Below, one piece after another: positions 8,369 to 16,398 of a DNA stretch of 64,000 nt (within the stretch, counting starts at the first letter, position 1; every line of letters starts with the position of its first letter). The DNA lies in contig NZ_MDEN01000062.1 of the NCBI RefSeq assembly GCF_001705435.1, positions 124,001-188,000 of the forward strand, in the 5' to 3' direction. Position numbers and translations under genes: made by a program. Origin of the DNA: Pseudomonas graminis. GTDB lineage: Bacteria > Pseudomonadota > Gammaproteobacteria > Pseudomonadales > Pseudomonadaceae. The notes under the pieces are model-generated. The model made no database searches. It had not been told where the DNA came from and worked only from the letters and a program-made list of their open reading frames with translations.

Positions 8369-9976
8369 TCACTTCACCCAGATGGAGTCATAGTTGACCG
8401 GCACGTGGACCGGATCGACGTACAGCGCGTCGTCGCCGCCCATGCGCTTGGAGCGCACGGTGAAGCGTTGCTCGTTGAAGATCGGCACCCAAGGCGCGTC
8501 GGCCATGGCGTCGGTGAAGATCTTCTTCCACGCCTCGGTGCGTTCGGCCTGTTGTTCCGGACGGGCCATGGCATCGGCTTTGGCGGCGCGTTCATCCAGC
8601 GCCTTGTTGCAGTACAACGACCAGTTCCAGCCGCCTTCGACCGCGCCGGTGCAACCGAGAATCGGGCCGTAGAAGTTCGACGGATCCGGGAAGTCGGCGA
8701 TCCAGGCCATGCCGCCTGACCACACCATCGGCGCCTGATCCTTGGAGCTGCCGGCGGCAATCACGTTGGCCTGGGCCAGGGACTTGATCTGCACGCGGAT
8801 GCCGACCTTGGCCAGGTCTTGCTGGATCGACTGGGCGATGCGCGGTTGCGGGTCGGTGTTCATCACGTACAGCTCGGTGTCGAAACCTTTGGCCAGACCG
8901 GCGTCGGCCAGCAGTTTTTTCGCGCCTTCGACGTCGTAGGGCAGGCCCTTGTATTGGGTGTCGTAACCGGGCATCGCCGGCGGCAACGGCTGGTTCGCCG
9001 GCACCGCGCGACCATTGATGATGCGCACGATGCGTTCCTTGCTGATGGCCATATTGATGGCCTGGCGCACCTTGAGGTTATCGAACGGCGGCAGTGTCGT
9101 TTTCAGCGTCACGTAGCCGGTCTGCAACTGGTTGCCGGTGACCAGCAACTGCCTGGACGCCGGGTCGTTCTTGAACTGCAGGAATTGCGCGGGCGGCACG
9201 CCGTCGCCGGCAATGTCCACTTCGCCCTTGTTCAGGCGCAGCAGCGCGACCGTCGGATCCTGGCCGATCTCGAAGGTGATCTTGTCGACATAGGGCAGGC
9301 CCTTCTGGAAGTAATTAGGGTTCTTCACCAGTTCCAGTTTCTGCCCCAGTTTCCACTCGGCCAGGCTGAACGCGCCGCTGCCCACCGGGTGCTTGCCGAA
9401 GTCGGCGCCCCATTGCTCGACCGCCTCTTTGGGCACCACCGAGGCGAAGTTGATCGCCATGATGTGCAGGAAGGTGGCGTTCGGTGCGCTCAGCGTGATG
9501 GTCAGGTGCTGGTCGTCGACCACCTTGATGCCGCTGAGGGTCGTGCTTTTGCCGCCGGTCACGTCGTCGTAACCGACAATGGAGCTGAAGAAACCGGCGC
9601 CCGGGCTCTGGGTTTTCGGGTTGACGGTGCGCTCAAGGGAATACTTGACGTCATTGGCGACCAGCTCACGGCCGTTCTGGAATTTCACGCCCTTGACCAG
9701 GGTGAAGCTGTACACCAGCCCGTCCGGGGAAATGCTGTAGTCCTCGGCCAGGCTTTTCACCAGTTCGGTGGTGCCGGGCTTGTAGTCCATCAGGCGGCCA
9801 AACAGGCTTTTGATCATCGACCAGTTCTGCCAGTCGTAGCCGATGGCCGGGTCCAGGGTCGCCACATCGTTCTGGTAGGTGACCACCACATCGCCGCCGC
9901 TTTTCGGCGTGTCGGCCCACAGTGGCGTGGTAAACAGCGTGGCCGCCACGGCCAGGGTCAGCGCGTTGATCTTCAT
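8369..9976 (-). CDS. ABC transporter substrate-binding protein (peptide/nickel family 5)
   Basis: A 535-residue periplasmic binding protein with a signal peptide (MKINALTLAVAATLFTTPLWA, cut before DTPKSGG). The family-5 features are ATLDPAIGYDWQ near the start, the FTLVKGVKFQNGRELVANDV segment and HPVGSGAFSL. Family members bind di- and oligopeptides, opines or related amides. It lies between the permease genes and the acetamidase gene on the same strand with gaps of 26 and 78 bp, so it delivers the ligand of this system. Context favours an amide-containing ligand, but the specificity cannot be read from the sequence. Confidence 0.93.
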   Translation of the reverse strand: MKINALTLAVAATLFTTPLWADTPKSGGDVVVTYQNDVATLDPAIGYDWQNWSMIKSLFGRLMDYKPGTTELVKSLAEDYSISPDGLVYSFTLVKGVKFQNGRELVANDVKYSLERTVNPKTQSPGAGFFSSIVGYDDVTGGKSTTLSGIKVVDDQHLTITLSAPNATFLHIMAINFASVVPKEAVEQWGADFGKHPVGSGAFSLAEWKLGQKLELVKNPNYFQKGLPYVDKITFEIGQDPTVALLRLNKGEVDIAGDGVPPAQFLQFKNDPASRQLLVTGNQLQTGYVTLKTTLPPFDNLKVRQAINMAISKERIVRIINGRAVPANQPLPPAMPGYDTQYKGLPYDVEGAKKLLADAGLAKGFDTELYVMNTDPQPRIAQSIQQDLAKVGIRVQIKSLAQANVIAAGSSKDQAPMVWSGGMAWIADFPDPSNFYGPILGCTGAVEGGWNWSLYCNKALDERAAKADAMARPEQQAERTEAWKKIFTDAMADAPWVPIFNEQRFTVRSKRMGGDDALYVDPVHVPVNYDSIWVK

Positions 9977-10002
9977 TGTTGTGCCCCGTTGTGTTGATGG
10001 AT

Positions 10003-10929
10003 TCAGTGCTGCTTGATGTCGATGCGCGGGTCCACCAGGGGGATCACCAGATCCGCCAGCAGGTTGCCCAGCACGATGGCCACCGCCGACAGCGTGGTGA
10101 CGCCGACGATGACCGGAATGTCGACTTGCTGGATCGACTGCCAGGCGAGCTGACCGATGCCCGGCCAGCCGAACACCGACTCGACCACCACCAGCCCGCC
10201 CATGAACACGCCGATGTCGATGCCGATCATCGGGATCACCGGCACGATCGCGTTGGGCAGCACGTGCACGAACACGATCCGCGCCCGGCTCAGGCCCTTG
10301 GCCCGTGCCGTGCGGATGAAATCCTGATGCAGCACTTCGATCATGGAAGAGCGGACCATGCGCGAATACCAGCCGCTGCCGAGCAGCCCCAGGGTCAGCG
10401 CTGGCAACATCAAATGGCTGGCGCCGCCATAGCCCCCCAGCGGGAACCAGCCCAGTTGCACGGCGAAGAAGTACAGAAACAGCATGGCGGCGATGAACTG
10501 CGGGGCCGACACACCAACAAAGGAAAACGCCATGAGCAGCTTGTCGGCGAAGCTGTCGCGCTTGAGCGCCGCGAGCATGCCCAGGCTGATGCCGATCAAC
10601 AGCTCGAAACCGATCCCTGCTGCCATGAGTTCCAGAGACGGGCGCAGTCGCGCGCCGATCAGTTCGCTGACAGCGGTGCGCTGGATGTACGAGCGGCCAA
10701 GGTCGCCGTGGAGCAGGTTGCCGAGATAACTCAGGTATTGCTGATAGAAGGGCAGGTCCAGGCCCAGTTGCGCCCGAATCGCCGCGACCACTTCAGGGGT
10801 GGCGCTGCGCCCGGCGATCTGTCGCGCAGGGTCGGCGGGCAGCAGGAACAGCAGCAGGTAGGTGATGAAGGTCACGCCGAGCAGAATCAGCAGTGCGTAG
10901 CCGACCCGGCGGCAGATAAACGGCAGCAT
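10003..10929 (-). CDS. ABC transporter permease, DppB type
   Basis: A 308-residue inner-membrane permease. The ATG at 10927-10929 (MLPFICRRVGYALLIL) overlaps the stop of the preceding permease gene (TGATG). The first membrane segment (about 9-29) and the following PADPARQIAG are typical of DppB/OppB proteins, as is the C-terminal block GIDIGVFMGGLVVVESVFGW, with WPGIGQL after it. It forms the membrane channel together with the DppC-like partner encoded just upstream. It belongs to the amide operon. Confidence 0.93.
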   Translation of the reverse strand: MLPFICRRVGYALLILLGVTFITYLLLFLLPADPARQIAGRSATPEVVAAIRAQLGLDLPFYQQYLSYLGNLLHGDLGRSYIQRTAVSELIGARLRPSLELMAAGIGFELLIGISLGMLAALKRDSFADKLLMAFSFVGVSAPQFIAAMLFLYFFAVQLGWFPLGGYGGASHLMLPALTLGLLGSGWYSRMVRSSMIEVLHQDFIRTARAKGLSRARIVFVHVLPNAIVPVIPMIGIDIGVFMGGLVVVESVFGWPGIGQLAWQSIQQVDIPVIVGVTTLSAVAIVLGNLLADLVIPLVDPRIDIKQH

Positions 10930-11777
10930 CAGCGACGCCCCTTGAGTGTGGGGTCGAGTTCGTCGCGCAGGGCGTCGCCGACCAGGTTGAACGCCAGGGA
11001 CAGCAGGATGATCGCGGCGCCGGGAATGAACACCAGCCACGGGGCCGAGGTGAAGTACGTCTGGCTCTCGAAAATGATGTTGCCCCAGCTCGGCGTCGGT
11101 GGCTGCACGCCCACGCCAAGGTACGACAAGGTGGCTTCCAGCAAAACAGTGGTGGAAATCCCCAGCGTTGCCCACACCAGAATGGTTGGCAGCAGATGGG
11201 GCAACAGGTGCGAGAACAGAATGCGCATAGAACTGGCGCCGAGGGTGCGCTCCACGGCAACGAAGTCCCGCGCACTGAGCGCCACGGTTTCGGCGTAGAT
11301 GACCCGGGCGATCTGCACCCAGTTGACCATCGCGATGACCATGGCCACGATCCACACGCTGGGCTGGAAAATCGCCGACAGGGCAATCGCCAGCAGCAGC
11401 GCAGGGAAGGCCATCATCAAGTCGGTCAGGCGCATCAACACGCTGCCGAGCCAGCCGCGCACAAAGCCTGCGGTCAGGCCCACCAGCGTACCGATCAGCA
11501 CCGCCAGCCCGTTGGCCAGCACACCGATGAACAGCGAGGTGCGCGCGCCGAAGATCAACCGCGACAGCAGGTCACGGCCAAGCAGGTCGGTGCCCATCCA
11601 GTACGGCGTCGCCGGGGCCATGGGCGCGCCTTCCATCGTCAGCCCCTCGACGAATTGCTCGTCCGGGTCGAAGGGGCTTAGCCACGGGGCCAGCGCCGCG
11701 AGCAGCACCACGGTGACGATAAACAACAGCGAAACCGCCACGGCCGGCCGACGCAGCAGGGCTTTGAGGGTGTTCAT
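10929..11777 (-). CDS. ABC transporter permease, DppC type
   Basis: A 282-residue inner-membrane permease. The ATG at 11775-11777 (MNTLKALLRRP) overlaps the AmiR-like stop (ATGA); a longer reading would overlap that gene further. The family pattern is visible: one N-terminal membrane segment, the periplasmic PFDPDEQF stretch, HWMGTDLLGRD-like TPYWMGTDLLGRDLLSRL, then five more membrane segments, ending with the LGVGVQPPTPSWG motif near the C-terminus. It pairs with the DppB-type permease. Confidence 0.93.
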   Translation of the reverse strand: MNTLKALLRRPAVAVSLLFIVTVVLLAALAPWLSPFDPDEQFVEGLTMEGAPMAPATPYWMGTDLLGRDLLSRLIFGARTSLFIGVLANGLAVLIGTLVGLTAGFVRGWLGSVLMRLTDLMMAFPALLLAIALSAIFQPSVWIVAMVIAMVNWVQIARVIYAETVALSARDFVAVERTLGASSMRILFSHLLPHLLPTILVWATLGISTTVLLEATLSYLGVGVQPPTPSWGNIIFESQTYFTSAPWLVFIPGAAIILLSLAFNLVGDALRDELDPTLKGRR

Positions 11778-12358
11778 GCGCGGTCCTCGTCCCGCGCCGC
11801 GAGCAGTTCCACACACAGTGCTTCGATCGGACGATTGAGCTGCATCGACAGACTGCGCAAGCGCTCGTACGCCGTCGCCTCGTTGATGCGCTGGGTCACC
11901 ATCAAGCGCGCCAGGGCCTGGGCCATGAGCGGACGCAGCGCCAGGCGCTGTTGCAGCTCGTTGAGTTGTTCGGCATCGGCGCGCTGACGGTCGCGCAATC
12001 CCACCGCCATCATCAACGTGGTGTAGACCGAGCCCTGGCTGATGGGCTTGTTCAGCAACGCCGTCGCGCCGAGCTGCAGTGCCCGCTGGATCTGCGACAG
12101 GGTTTCGTGAGCCGTCAGCGCGACGATGGGAATGCTGGCCGCGTTCAGGGCCTGAACGGCGAGTGGGCTGGCGAAATGTTCGATCTCAAGGATCGCCGCG
12201 AAACAGCCCCGGGTGTCACAGGGCGCATCGTGCTCGAGCACCTGCGAGTGAATCCCCAGGCGTTGCAGGCTTTTGCCCAGATTGCCCTGACTGCGTTCAT
12301 CGCAGTCGATCAGCAGCAAGTGGCCCTGGTCGAAAGCAGGAAAGGCGCGTGTGTTCAT
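11774..12358 (-). CDS. AmiR-like ANTAR-domain antiterminator
   Basis: A 194-residue protein starting at the ATG at 12356-12358, which overlaps the stop of the AmiC-like gene (ATGA). It has a degenerate receiver-like domain (about 10-120, with LLIDCDERSQ at the start but no complete phosphorylation site). A coiled-coil linker (ADAEQLNELQQRL) and an ANTAR domain (RLMVTQRINEATAYERLRSL) follow. AmiR proteins bind leader RNA and prevent termination when released by AmiC. A strong terminator directly before the amiC-like gene is the obvious target. Confidence 0.9.
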   Translation of the reverse strand: MNTRAFPAFDQGHLLLIDCDERSQGNLGKSLQRLGIHSQVLEHDAPCDTRGCFAAILEIEHFASPLAVQALNAASIPIVALTAHETLSQIQRALQLGATALLNKPISQGSVYTTLMMAVGLRDRQRADAEQLNELQQRLALRPLMAQALARLMVTQRINEATAYERLRSLSMQLNRPIEALCVELLAARDEDRA

Positions 12359-13515
12359 TTGACTATCCTCAAGCACGGCGCCGGGATGGCGTGTCGGTCG
12401 ACCCCATCGGCGTGTACATCCGTAACAGTGAGATAGGGGTCGGCGGTGATCGCATGAGGCGCCGACTGCACCACATGAAAGCGCCCATCGCGCAATTCAG
12501 CGATATGACTGGCCAGCGCGCTGTGATGATTGCGCGCCGACAGGCTGACGGTGCCCAGCACGCTGGCGACCGGGTGCCCGTAAAGGTGCTCGCAAATCGC
12601 TTTTGGCGATGCATCTTCGCTGGTGTGCAAGGCGTCGGCGAACACCCTCAGCGCCGTGTAGGCGCTGGTGTAGTAATGCGAACAGGTGCGCGGACCATGA
12701 CGCTGCTGCCCCTCGCAAAACGCTGGATTCAGGGTTTCGAAAAACGGCCCGCACGACAGCAGGCGCAGCGCCCGCATCGGGCCGACCGCCTCGAGCTCCG
12801 CTTCGGTCAGGTTGCAGCTGAGCACCGGCAGGCGCAGGCCATGGTGCTCGGATGCCTGGTCCAATTGCTGCAGAAAAGCGTAGGACGACTCACCCACCAG
12901 GTTGTTCAGCACGAACGCCGGCGGGTCCTGAATCAGCCCGTCGATCAGCGTGTCGAAGCCGGTCGAGCCCAAGTGCCAGTACTTTTCCCCGAGCACGTCG
13001 GCCCCGTTGGCTTCCAGCACTTCCCGGGCAATGCGGTTGCTTTCCCAGCCCCAGACGTAGTTCGAGCCCAGCAAAAATGCCCGCCGTCCAAACTGGCTCA
13101 AGGCGTAGCGCAGCAGCGGCAGCAGCGTCTGGTTAGGGCATCCGCCGAGGTACAAGACGTTTTCGCTGCTTTCGTAACCTTCGTAGGGGCTCGAATACCA
13201 GAGCAGCGCGCCGTGCTGGTCCAGGTCCGGAATGATTTCCTTGCGGCTCGCTGACAGCGTGGTGCCGAAAATGTGCCGGACCCCCGCACTCAGCAACTGC
13301 GCGATGCCGCGGCGGTAGCCCGCCGGGTCGCCTTGGGGGTCGATGCAGATCGCCTCCAGTCGCACGCTGCGGCGGGCGTCGGCGTTGACTTCGGCGAGCG
13401 CGTCCTGCAACCCGAGCAAGGCACTGCGGCCCATGCGCCGGTAGGTGCCTTCGGTCGAGAGCAGAAAGCCAACGTGAACGGTGGGGCGCAGGTCGGGAGT
13501 CAAATGGTTCGGCAT
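12355..13515 (-). CDS. AmiC-like amide sensor (periplasmic-binding-protein fold)
   Basis: A 386-residue protein of the AmiC/urea-amide binding family without a signal peptide, as in AmiC, which acts in the cytoplasm as ligand-controlled inhibitor of AmiR. The ATG at 13513-13515 (MPNHLTPDLRP) has a strong Shine-Dalgarno (GGAGGC, 13521-13526). Recognisable segments are VGFLLSTEGTYRRMGRSALLG, cut short here to the family start, and later GSNYVWGWESNRIAREVLE and WHLGSTGFD. It is the first gene of the seven-gene amide operon. A ligand-binding role for a short amide is established for AmiC; the ligand here is unknown. Confidence 0.9.
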   Translation of the reverse strand: MPNHLTPDLRPTVHVGFLLSTEGTYRRMGRSALLGLQDALAEVNADARRSVRLEAICIDPQGDPAGYRRGIAQLLSAGVRHIFGTTLSASRKEIIPDLDQHGALLWYSSPYEGYESSENVLYLGGCPNQTLLPLLRYALSQFGRRAFLLGSNYVWGWESNRIAREVLEANGADVLGEKYWHLGSTGFDTLIDGLIQDPPAFVLNNLVGESSYAFLQQLDQASEHHGLRLPVLSCNLTEAELEAVGPMRALRLLSCGPFFETLNPAFCEGQQRHGPRTCSHYYTSAYTALRVFADALHTSEDASPKAICEHLYGHPVASVLGTVSLSARNHHSALASHIAELRDGRFHVVQSAPHAITADPYLTVTDVHADGVDRHAIPAPCLRIVK

Positions 13516-13528
13516 GAACAGCCTCCAT

Positions 13529-13568
13529 AAAAAAAGCCCGATCAACCCGGTGGGGGTCGATCAGGCTT
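13529..13568 (-). terminator. Leader terminator in front of the amiC-like gene
   Basis: On the minus strand the arms 13554-13568 and 13534-13548 pair over 15 bp with two G-U pairs, around a 5-base loop (13549-13553), and are followed by seven U (13529-13535). The structure ends three bases before the Shine-Dalgarno of the amiC-like gene. It could terminate the LysR transcript, but its position suggests conditional termination relieved by the ANTAR protein. Confidence 0.75.
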
Positions 13569-13570
13569 CG

Positions 13571-13596
13571 ATACCTGGCGCATTCGAGGCGCGTAT
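13571..13596 (-). promoter_or_regulatory. Upstream hairpin in the amiC leader
   Basis: GCGC arms (78-81 and 89-92 of 13500) close a 7-base loop and are flanked by pairing ATAC/GTAT with a 3-base bulge. It sits just upstream of the terminator, where an ANTAR-bound RNA hairpin would be expected. The loop does not show the standard six-base ANTAR loop. Confidence 0.3.
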
Positions 13597-13645
13597 GTGG
13601 ACGAGACTTAAGGACCGGGGTCCGGCTTGCCGTTTGCGTTGAGCA

Positions 13646-13662
13646 TGAAATAAGCGTGCCAA
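13646..13662 (-). promoter_or_regulatory. Possible sigma54 promoter for the amide operon
   Basis: The minus strand reads TTGGCACG-CTTA-TTTCA. The -24 half is perfect (TGGCACG), but the -12 half has T instead of the highly conserved G of TTGC. A nitrogen-scavenging operon would fit sigma54 control. Confidence 0.35.
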
Positions 13663-13809
13663 GTGAAAATTCACCGGGTTGACGGCCTTCGCTGGCGTTG
13701 GTCTGCACGGCATGGCTCCGCAGTGGGGCGCTCGGTCATGAAGCGCTTCAAAGCAGGGCGCAGGGTTATAGCCCAACCCCCAGCGTCCAGGCCCTCGTCG
13801 ACCGTGAGT

Positions 13810-14715
13810 TCACTGCGCAAAGGCGGCGGCTGCAATCATCTGGTAAGCGCGCTCGGCCGCGGGTGAGAGAATTCTGTCTCTGCGCCTGATCAGCCCGATG
13901 GTGCGATTGACCACTGGCCTTGTCAGCGCAACGGTGCATAACTCGGTATGGGCAAGGTGCGCAGGGATCGCCAGTTGCGGAACTGCGGCGACCCCCAGCC
14001 CGGCAGCAACCATGTCCACCACCGTGCGCACATGCCTGGCTTCACAGAGCGGCTCCGGAAGTTCCGGTACGCCCGCCAGCGCGAGGTCAAGCAGGAGCCG
14101 ATTTCCGCTGGCTTTGGTGACGGCAATGTAATCGTGGCGATTGAGGTCCGCCCAGGTGACGGATGCCCGGGTGGCGAGGGGATGGTCGCGGCGGCAGATC
14201 ATCACGAATCGTTCTTTGAAGATCGGCGTGAATTGCAGGTTGGCCTCCTGCGCGCCGATGTAGTTCACACCGAAATCGGCTTCATTGCGCACCACAGTAG
14301 ACAGCACGTCACTCGCGCCGTCGTCCAGCACTCGAACCAGAATGCGCGGATACAGCTGCTGAAATGCCTTCAACGTGCCCAGCAGGCAATGGTTCAGCGC
14401 TGTGGGCACGCAGGCGATGGTCACCTCGCCGCGCATCCTGCCGCTGCCCTCGCTTATCCCCAGCATTGACTCCTCGAACGTGTGCACCACCAGCCGCGCC
14501 TTGCGCGAGAACTCGCGTCCGGTTGCGGTCAGTTCAACGCGTCGGGTGGTCCGTTCCAGCAAACGGACGCCCAGGTTGGCCTCCAGTTTTGAAATGCGCC
14601 GGGATAACGCTGGCTGGGAGAGGTGCAGTTCTTTCGCAGCGGCACTGAAGCTGCCCAGTTCGGCAACCGCCACCAGCGCACGTAAATCGCCCATCTCCAC
14701 ATTCATGTTGGCCAT
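13810..14715 (-). CDS. LysR-family transcriptional regulator
   Basis: I chose the ATG at 14713-14715 (MANMNVEMGDLRAL), giving 301 residues, the usual LysR length. The helix-turn-helix covers about 10-65 (LVAVAELGSFSAAAKELHLS, QPALSRRISKLEANLG, RLLERTTRRVELT). The effector domain follows, with the typical GLGVAAVPQLAI segment near the end. It is divergent from the MmgE/PrpD-family gene at 14824, and LysR proteins usually regulate the divergent neighbour. The inducer is unknown. It could also influence the amide operon downstream. Confidence 0.92.
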   Translation of the reverse strand: MANMNVEMGDLRALVAVAELGSFSAAAKELHLSQPALSRRISKLEANLGVRLLERTTRRVELTATGREFSRKARLVVHTFEESMLGISEGSGRMRGEVTIACVPTALNHCLLGTLKAFQQLYPRILVRVLDDGASDVLSTVVRNEADFGVNYIGAQEANLQFTPIFKERFVMICRRDHPLATRASVTWADLNRHDYIAVTKASGNRLLLDLALAGVPELPEPLCEARHVRTVVDMVAAGLGVAAVPQLAIPAHLAHTELCTVALTRPVVNRTIGLIRRRDRILSPAAERAYQMIAAAAFAQ

Positions 14716-14717
14716 GC

Positions 14718-14732
14718 ATAAGTTCCCATTAT
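14718..14732. promoter_or_regulatory. T-N11-A type operator between LysR and MmgE/PrpD genes
   Basis: ATAA-GTTCCCA-TTAT is a perfect 4-bp-arm palindrome with 7-bp spacer, directly upstream of the LysR start and about 90 bp from the divergent gene. It fits a LysR T-N11-A site used for autoregulation. Confidence 0.4.
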
Positions 14733-14823
14733 TATTGCAATTAACTTGGGGAGGGTTGTACGCCATGATGACCCGGTGCGCACTCGCACGTGCATCCACA
14801 TAATCATAAGCACAGGATCACCC

Positions 14824-16314
14824 ATGAACCCTTTTAACCGCCGCACCCTGTTGAAGGCTGGCGCCGTTGCCTCTGTCGCCAGCGCTGCACCGGGCTTTGT
14901 CTTCGCCGCCCAGCCTGCCGCCGCTGTCTCAAACGCCTCCATCGCCGCTAAAACGAATGAGCCGTCGGATGGGGAGGGCGTGACCCGCCTGCTGGCGGCT
15001 TATCTGGTCAAAGCGCAGTACACAGATCTGCCGGAGAACGTCCGCAAAGAAGGGTGCCGCACCCTGCTGAACTGGGTCGGCGTGGCGGTGGGCGGGTCTC
15101 ATCACGAAACCGTGGAACGCGCCATTGCGGCGCTCAAGCCTTTCTCGGGCGCGGCTCAGGCCGGTCTGCTCGGTCGCACCGAGCGCTTCGACATCATGAA
15201 CGCCGCCTTCCTGAACGGCGTGGCAAGCCACATTTTCGATTTCGATGACACCCATCTCAAAACCATCATCCATCCGGCGGGCCCAGTGGTCTCGGCGATC
15301 CTTGCGCTGTCGGAATACCGCCCGGTTTCGGGCACCGAGTTTCTCAATGCATTGATACTCGGCGTTGAAACCGAATGCCGCATTGGCAATTCCGTTTACC
15401 CAAACCACTACGATGTCGGCTGGCATATCACTGGCACAGCGGGGGTATTCGGTGCTGCCGCGGCGGCGGGCAAGCTGCTTGGGCTCACTGAGCAGCAAAT
15501 GGTCTGGGCGCTCGGCCTCGCCGCATCACAACCGGTAGGGCTGCGGGAGTCCTTCGGCTCCATGAACAAAAGCTTCAATCCAGGTCGCGCGGCCAGTAAC
15601 GGCTTGTTCGCAGCCCTGCTGGCGGCGCAGAACTTCACCAGTTCGGACGGGATGATCGAGGCCAAACGCGGTTGGGCGCACACCATCAGCACCAAGCAGG
15701 ACTTCAGCCAGATCACTGAAGGGCTCGGCACCCACTACGAGGCGGCGCTCAACACCTATAAACCGTTTGCGTGCGGGATCGTGATTCATCCGGCCCTCGA
15801 TGCGGCCATCCAGTTGCGCAATCAGTACACGCTGACCGCCGACCAGATCGCCAGGGTCGAATTGAAAGTCCACCCGCTGGTCATCGAACTCACCGGCAAG
15901 AAGACGCCGAAAATCGGCCTTGAAGGCAAGTTCAGCATCTATCACTCCGTTGCGGTGGCCATCATTCAGGGCGCGGCCGGGGAGCGGCAGTACAGTGATC
16001 AGGCAGTGCTCGACCCGGCGGTGATCACCCTGCGGGAAAAGGTCGTGGCGACGGTGGATCCGGCGATCAGGCCGGAGCAGGTCGACATGACCATCACGCT
16101 CAACGACGGGCGCACCCTGCACAAATTCATCGAACATGCACTCGGCAGCGTCGAGGTCCCCATGTCCGATCAGCAGCTTGAGGCGAAATTCCTCGACCTG
16201 GCCAAAGGCATATTGCCGGACAGCCAGGCTCGGAAGCTGATGCGTACCTGTTGGGATGTGGAAAAGTTGGCCTCAGCGGCAGACATCAGCAAAGCCGCGG
16301 TATCTGCAGCCTGA
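14824..16314 (+). CDS. MmgE/PrpD-family protein with Tat signal
   Basis: A 496-residue protein starting at ATG 14824. The N-terminus MNPFNRRTLLKAGAVAS followed by a mildly hydrophobic stretch and VFAAQ is a twin-arginine signal (NRRTLLK matches the RRxFLK pattern). The rest is the MmgE/PrpD fold: LLNWVGVAVGG, HIFDFDDTHLKTIIHPAGPV, GWHITGTAGVFGAAAAAGKL, and the SFGSMNKSFNPGRAASNG motif. Family members are 2-methylcitrate dehydratases, cis-aconitate decarboxylases and related enzymes, normally cytosolic, so predicted export is unusual. It lies next to the tricarballylate genes and is divergent from a LysR regulator. The substrate is unknown. Confidence 0.88.
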   Translation: MNPFNRRTLLKAGAVASVASAAPGFVFAAQPAAAVSNASIAAKTNEPSDGEGVTRLLAAYLVKAQYTDLPENVRKEGCRTLLNWVGVAVGGSHHETVERAIAALKPFSGAAQAGLLGRTERFDIMNAAFLNGVASHIFDFDDTHLKTIIHPAGPVVSAILALSEYRPVSGTEFLNALILGVETECRIGNSVYPNHYDVGWHITGTAGVFGAAAAAGKLLGLTEQQMVWALGLAASQPVGLRESFGSMNKSFNPGRAASNGLFAALLAAQNFTSSDGMIEAKRGWAHTISTKQDFSQITEGLGTHYEAALNTYKPFACGIVIHPALDAAIQLRNQYTLTADQIARVELKVHPLVIELTGKKTPKIGLEGKFSIYHSVAVAIIQGAAGERQYSDQAVLDPAVITLREKVVATVDPAIRPEQVDMTITLNDGRTLHKFIEHALGSVEVPMSDQQLEAKFLDLAKGILPDSQARKLMRTCWDVEKLASAADISKAAVSAA

Positions 16315-16398
16315 CAGCGTTGATCGTCAACAGCCCAAGGGAGGGCGACGGTGGCTCGGGACGTTTTGCCTGACACTGTCGCCCATCGCCTCAGCGAA

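Noticed and set aside
10003..11355. A long fused reading for the DppB-type permease starting inside the DppC gene
   Set aside because: The part before 10929 is not protein-like, and the conserved N-terminus MLPFICRRVG starts exactly at the end of the DppC gene.
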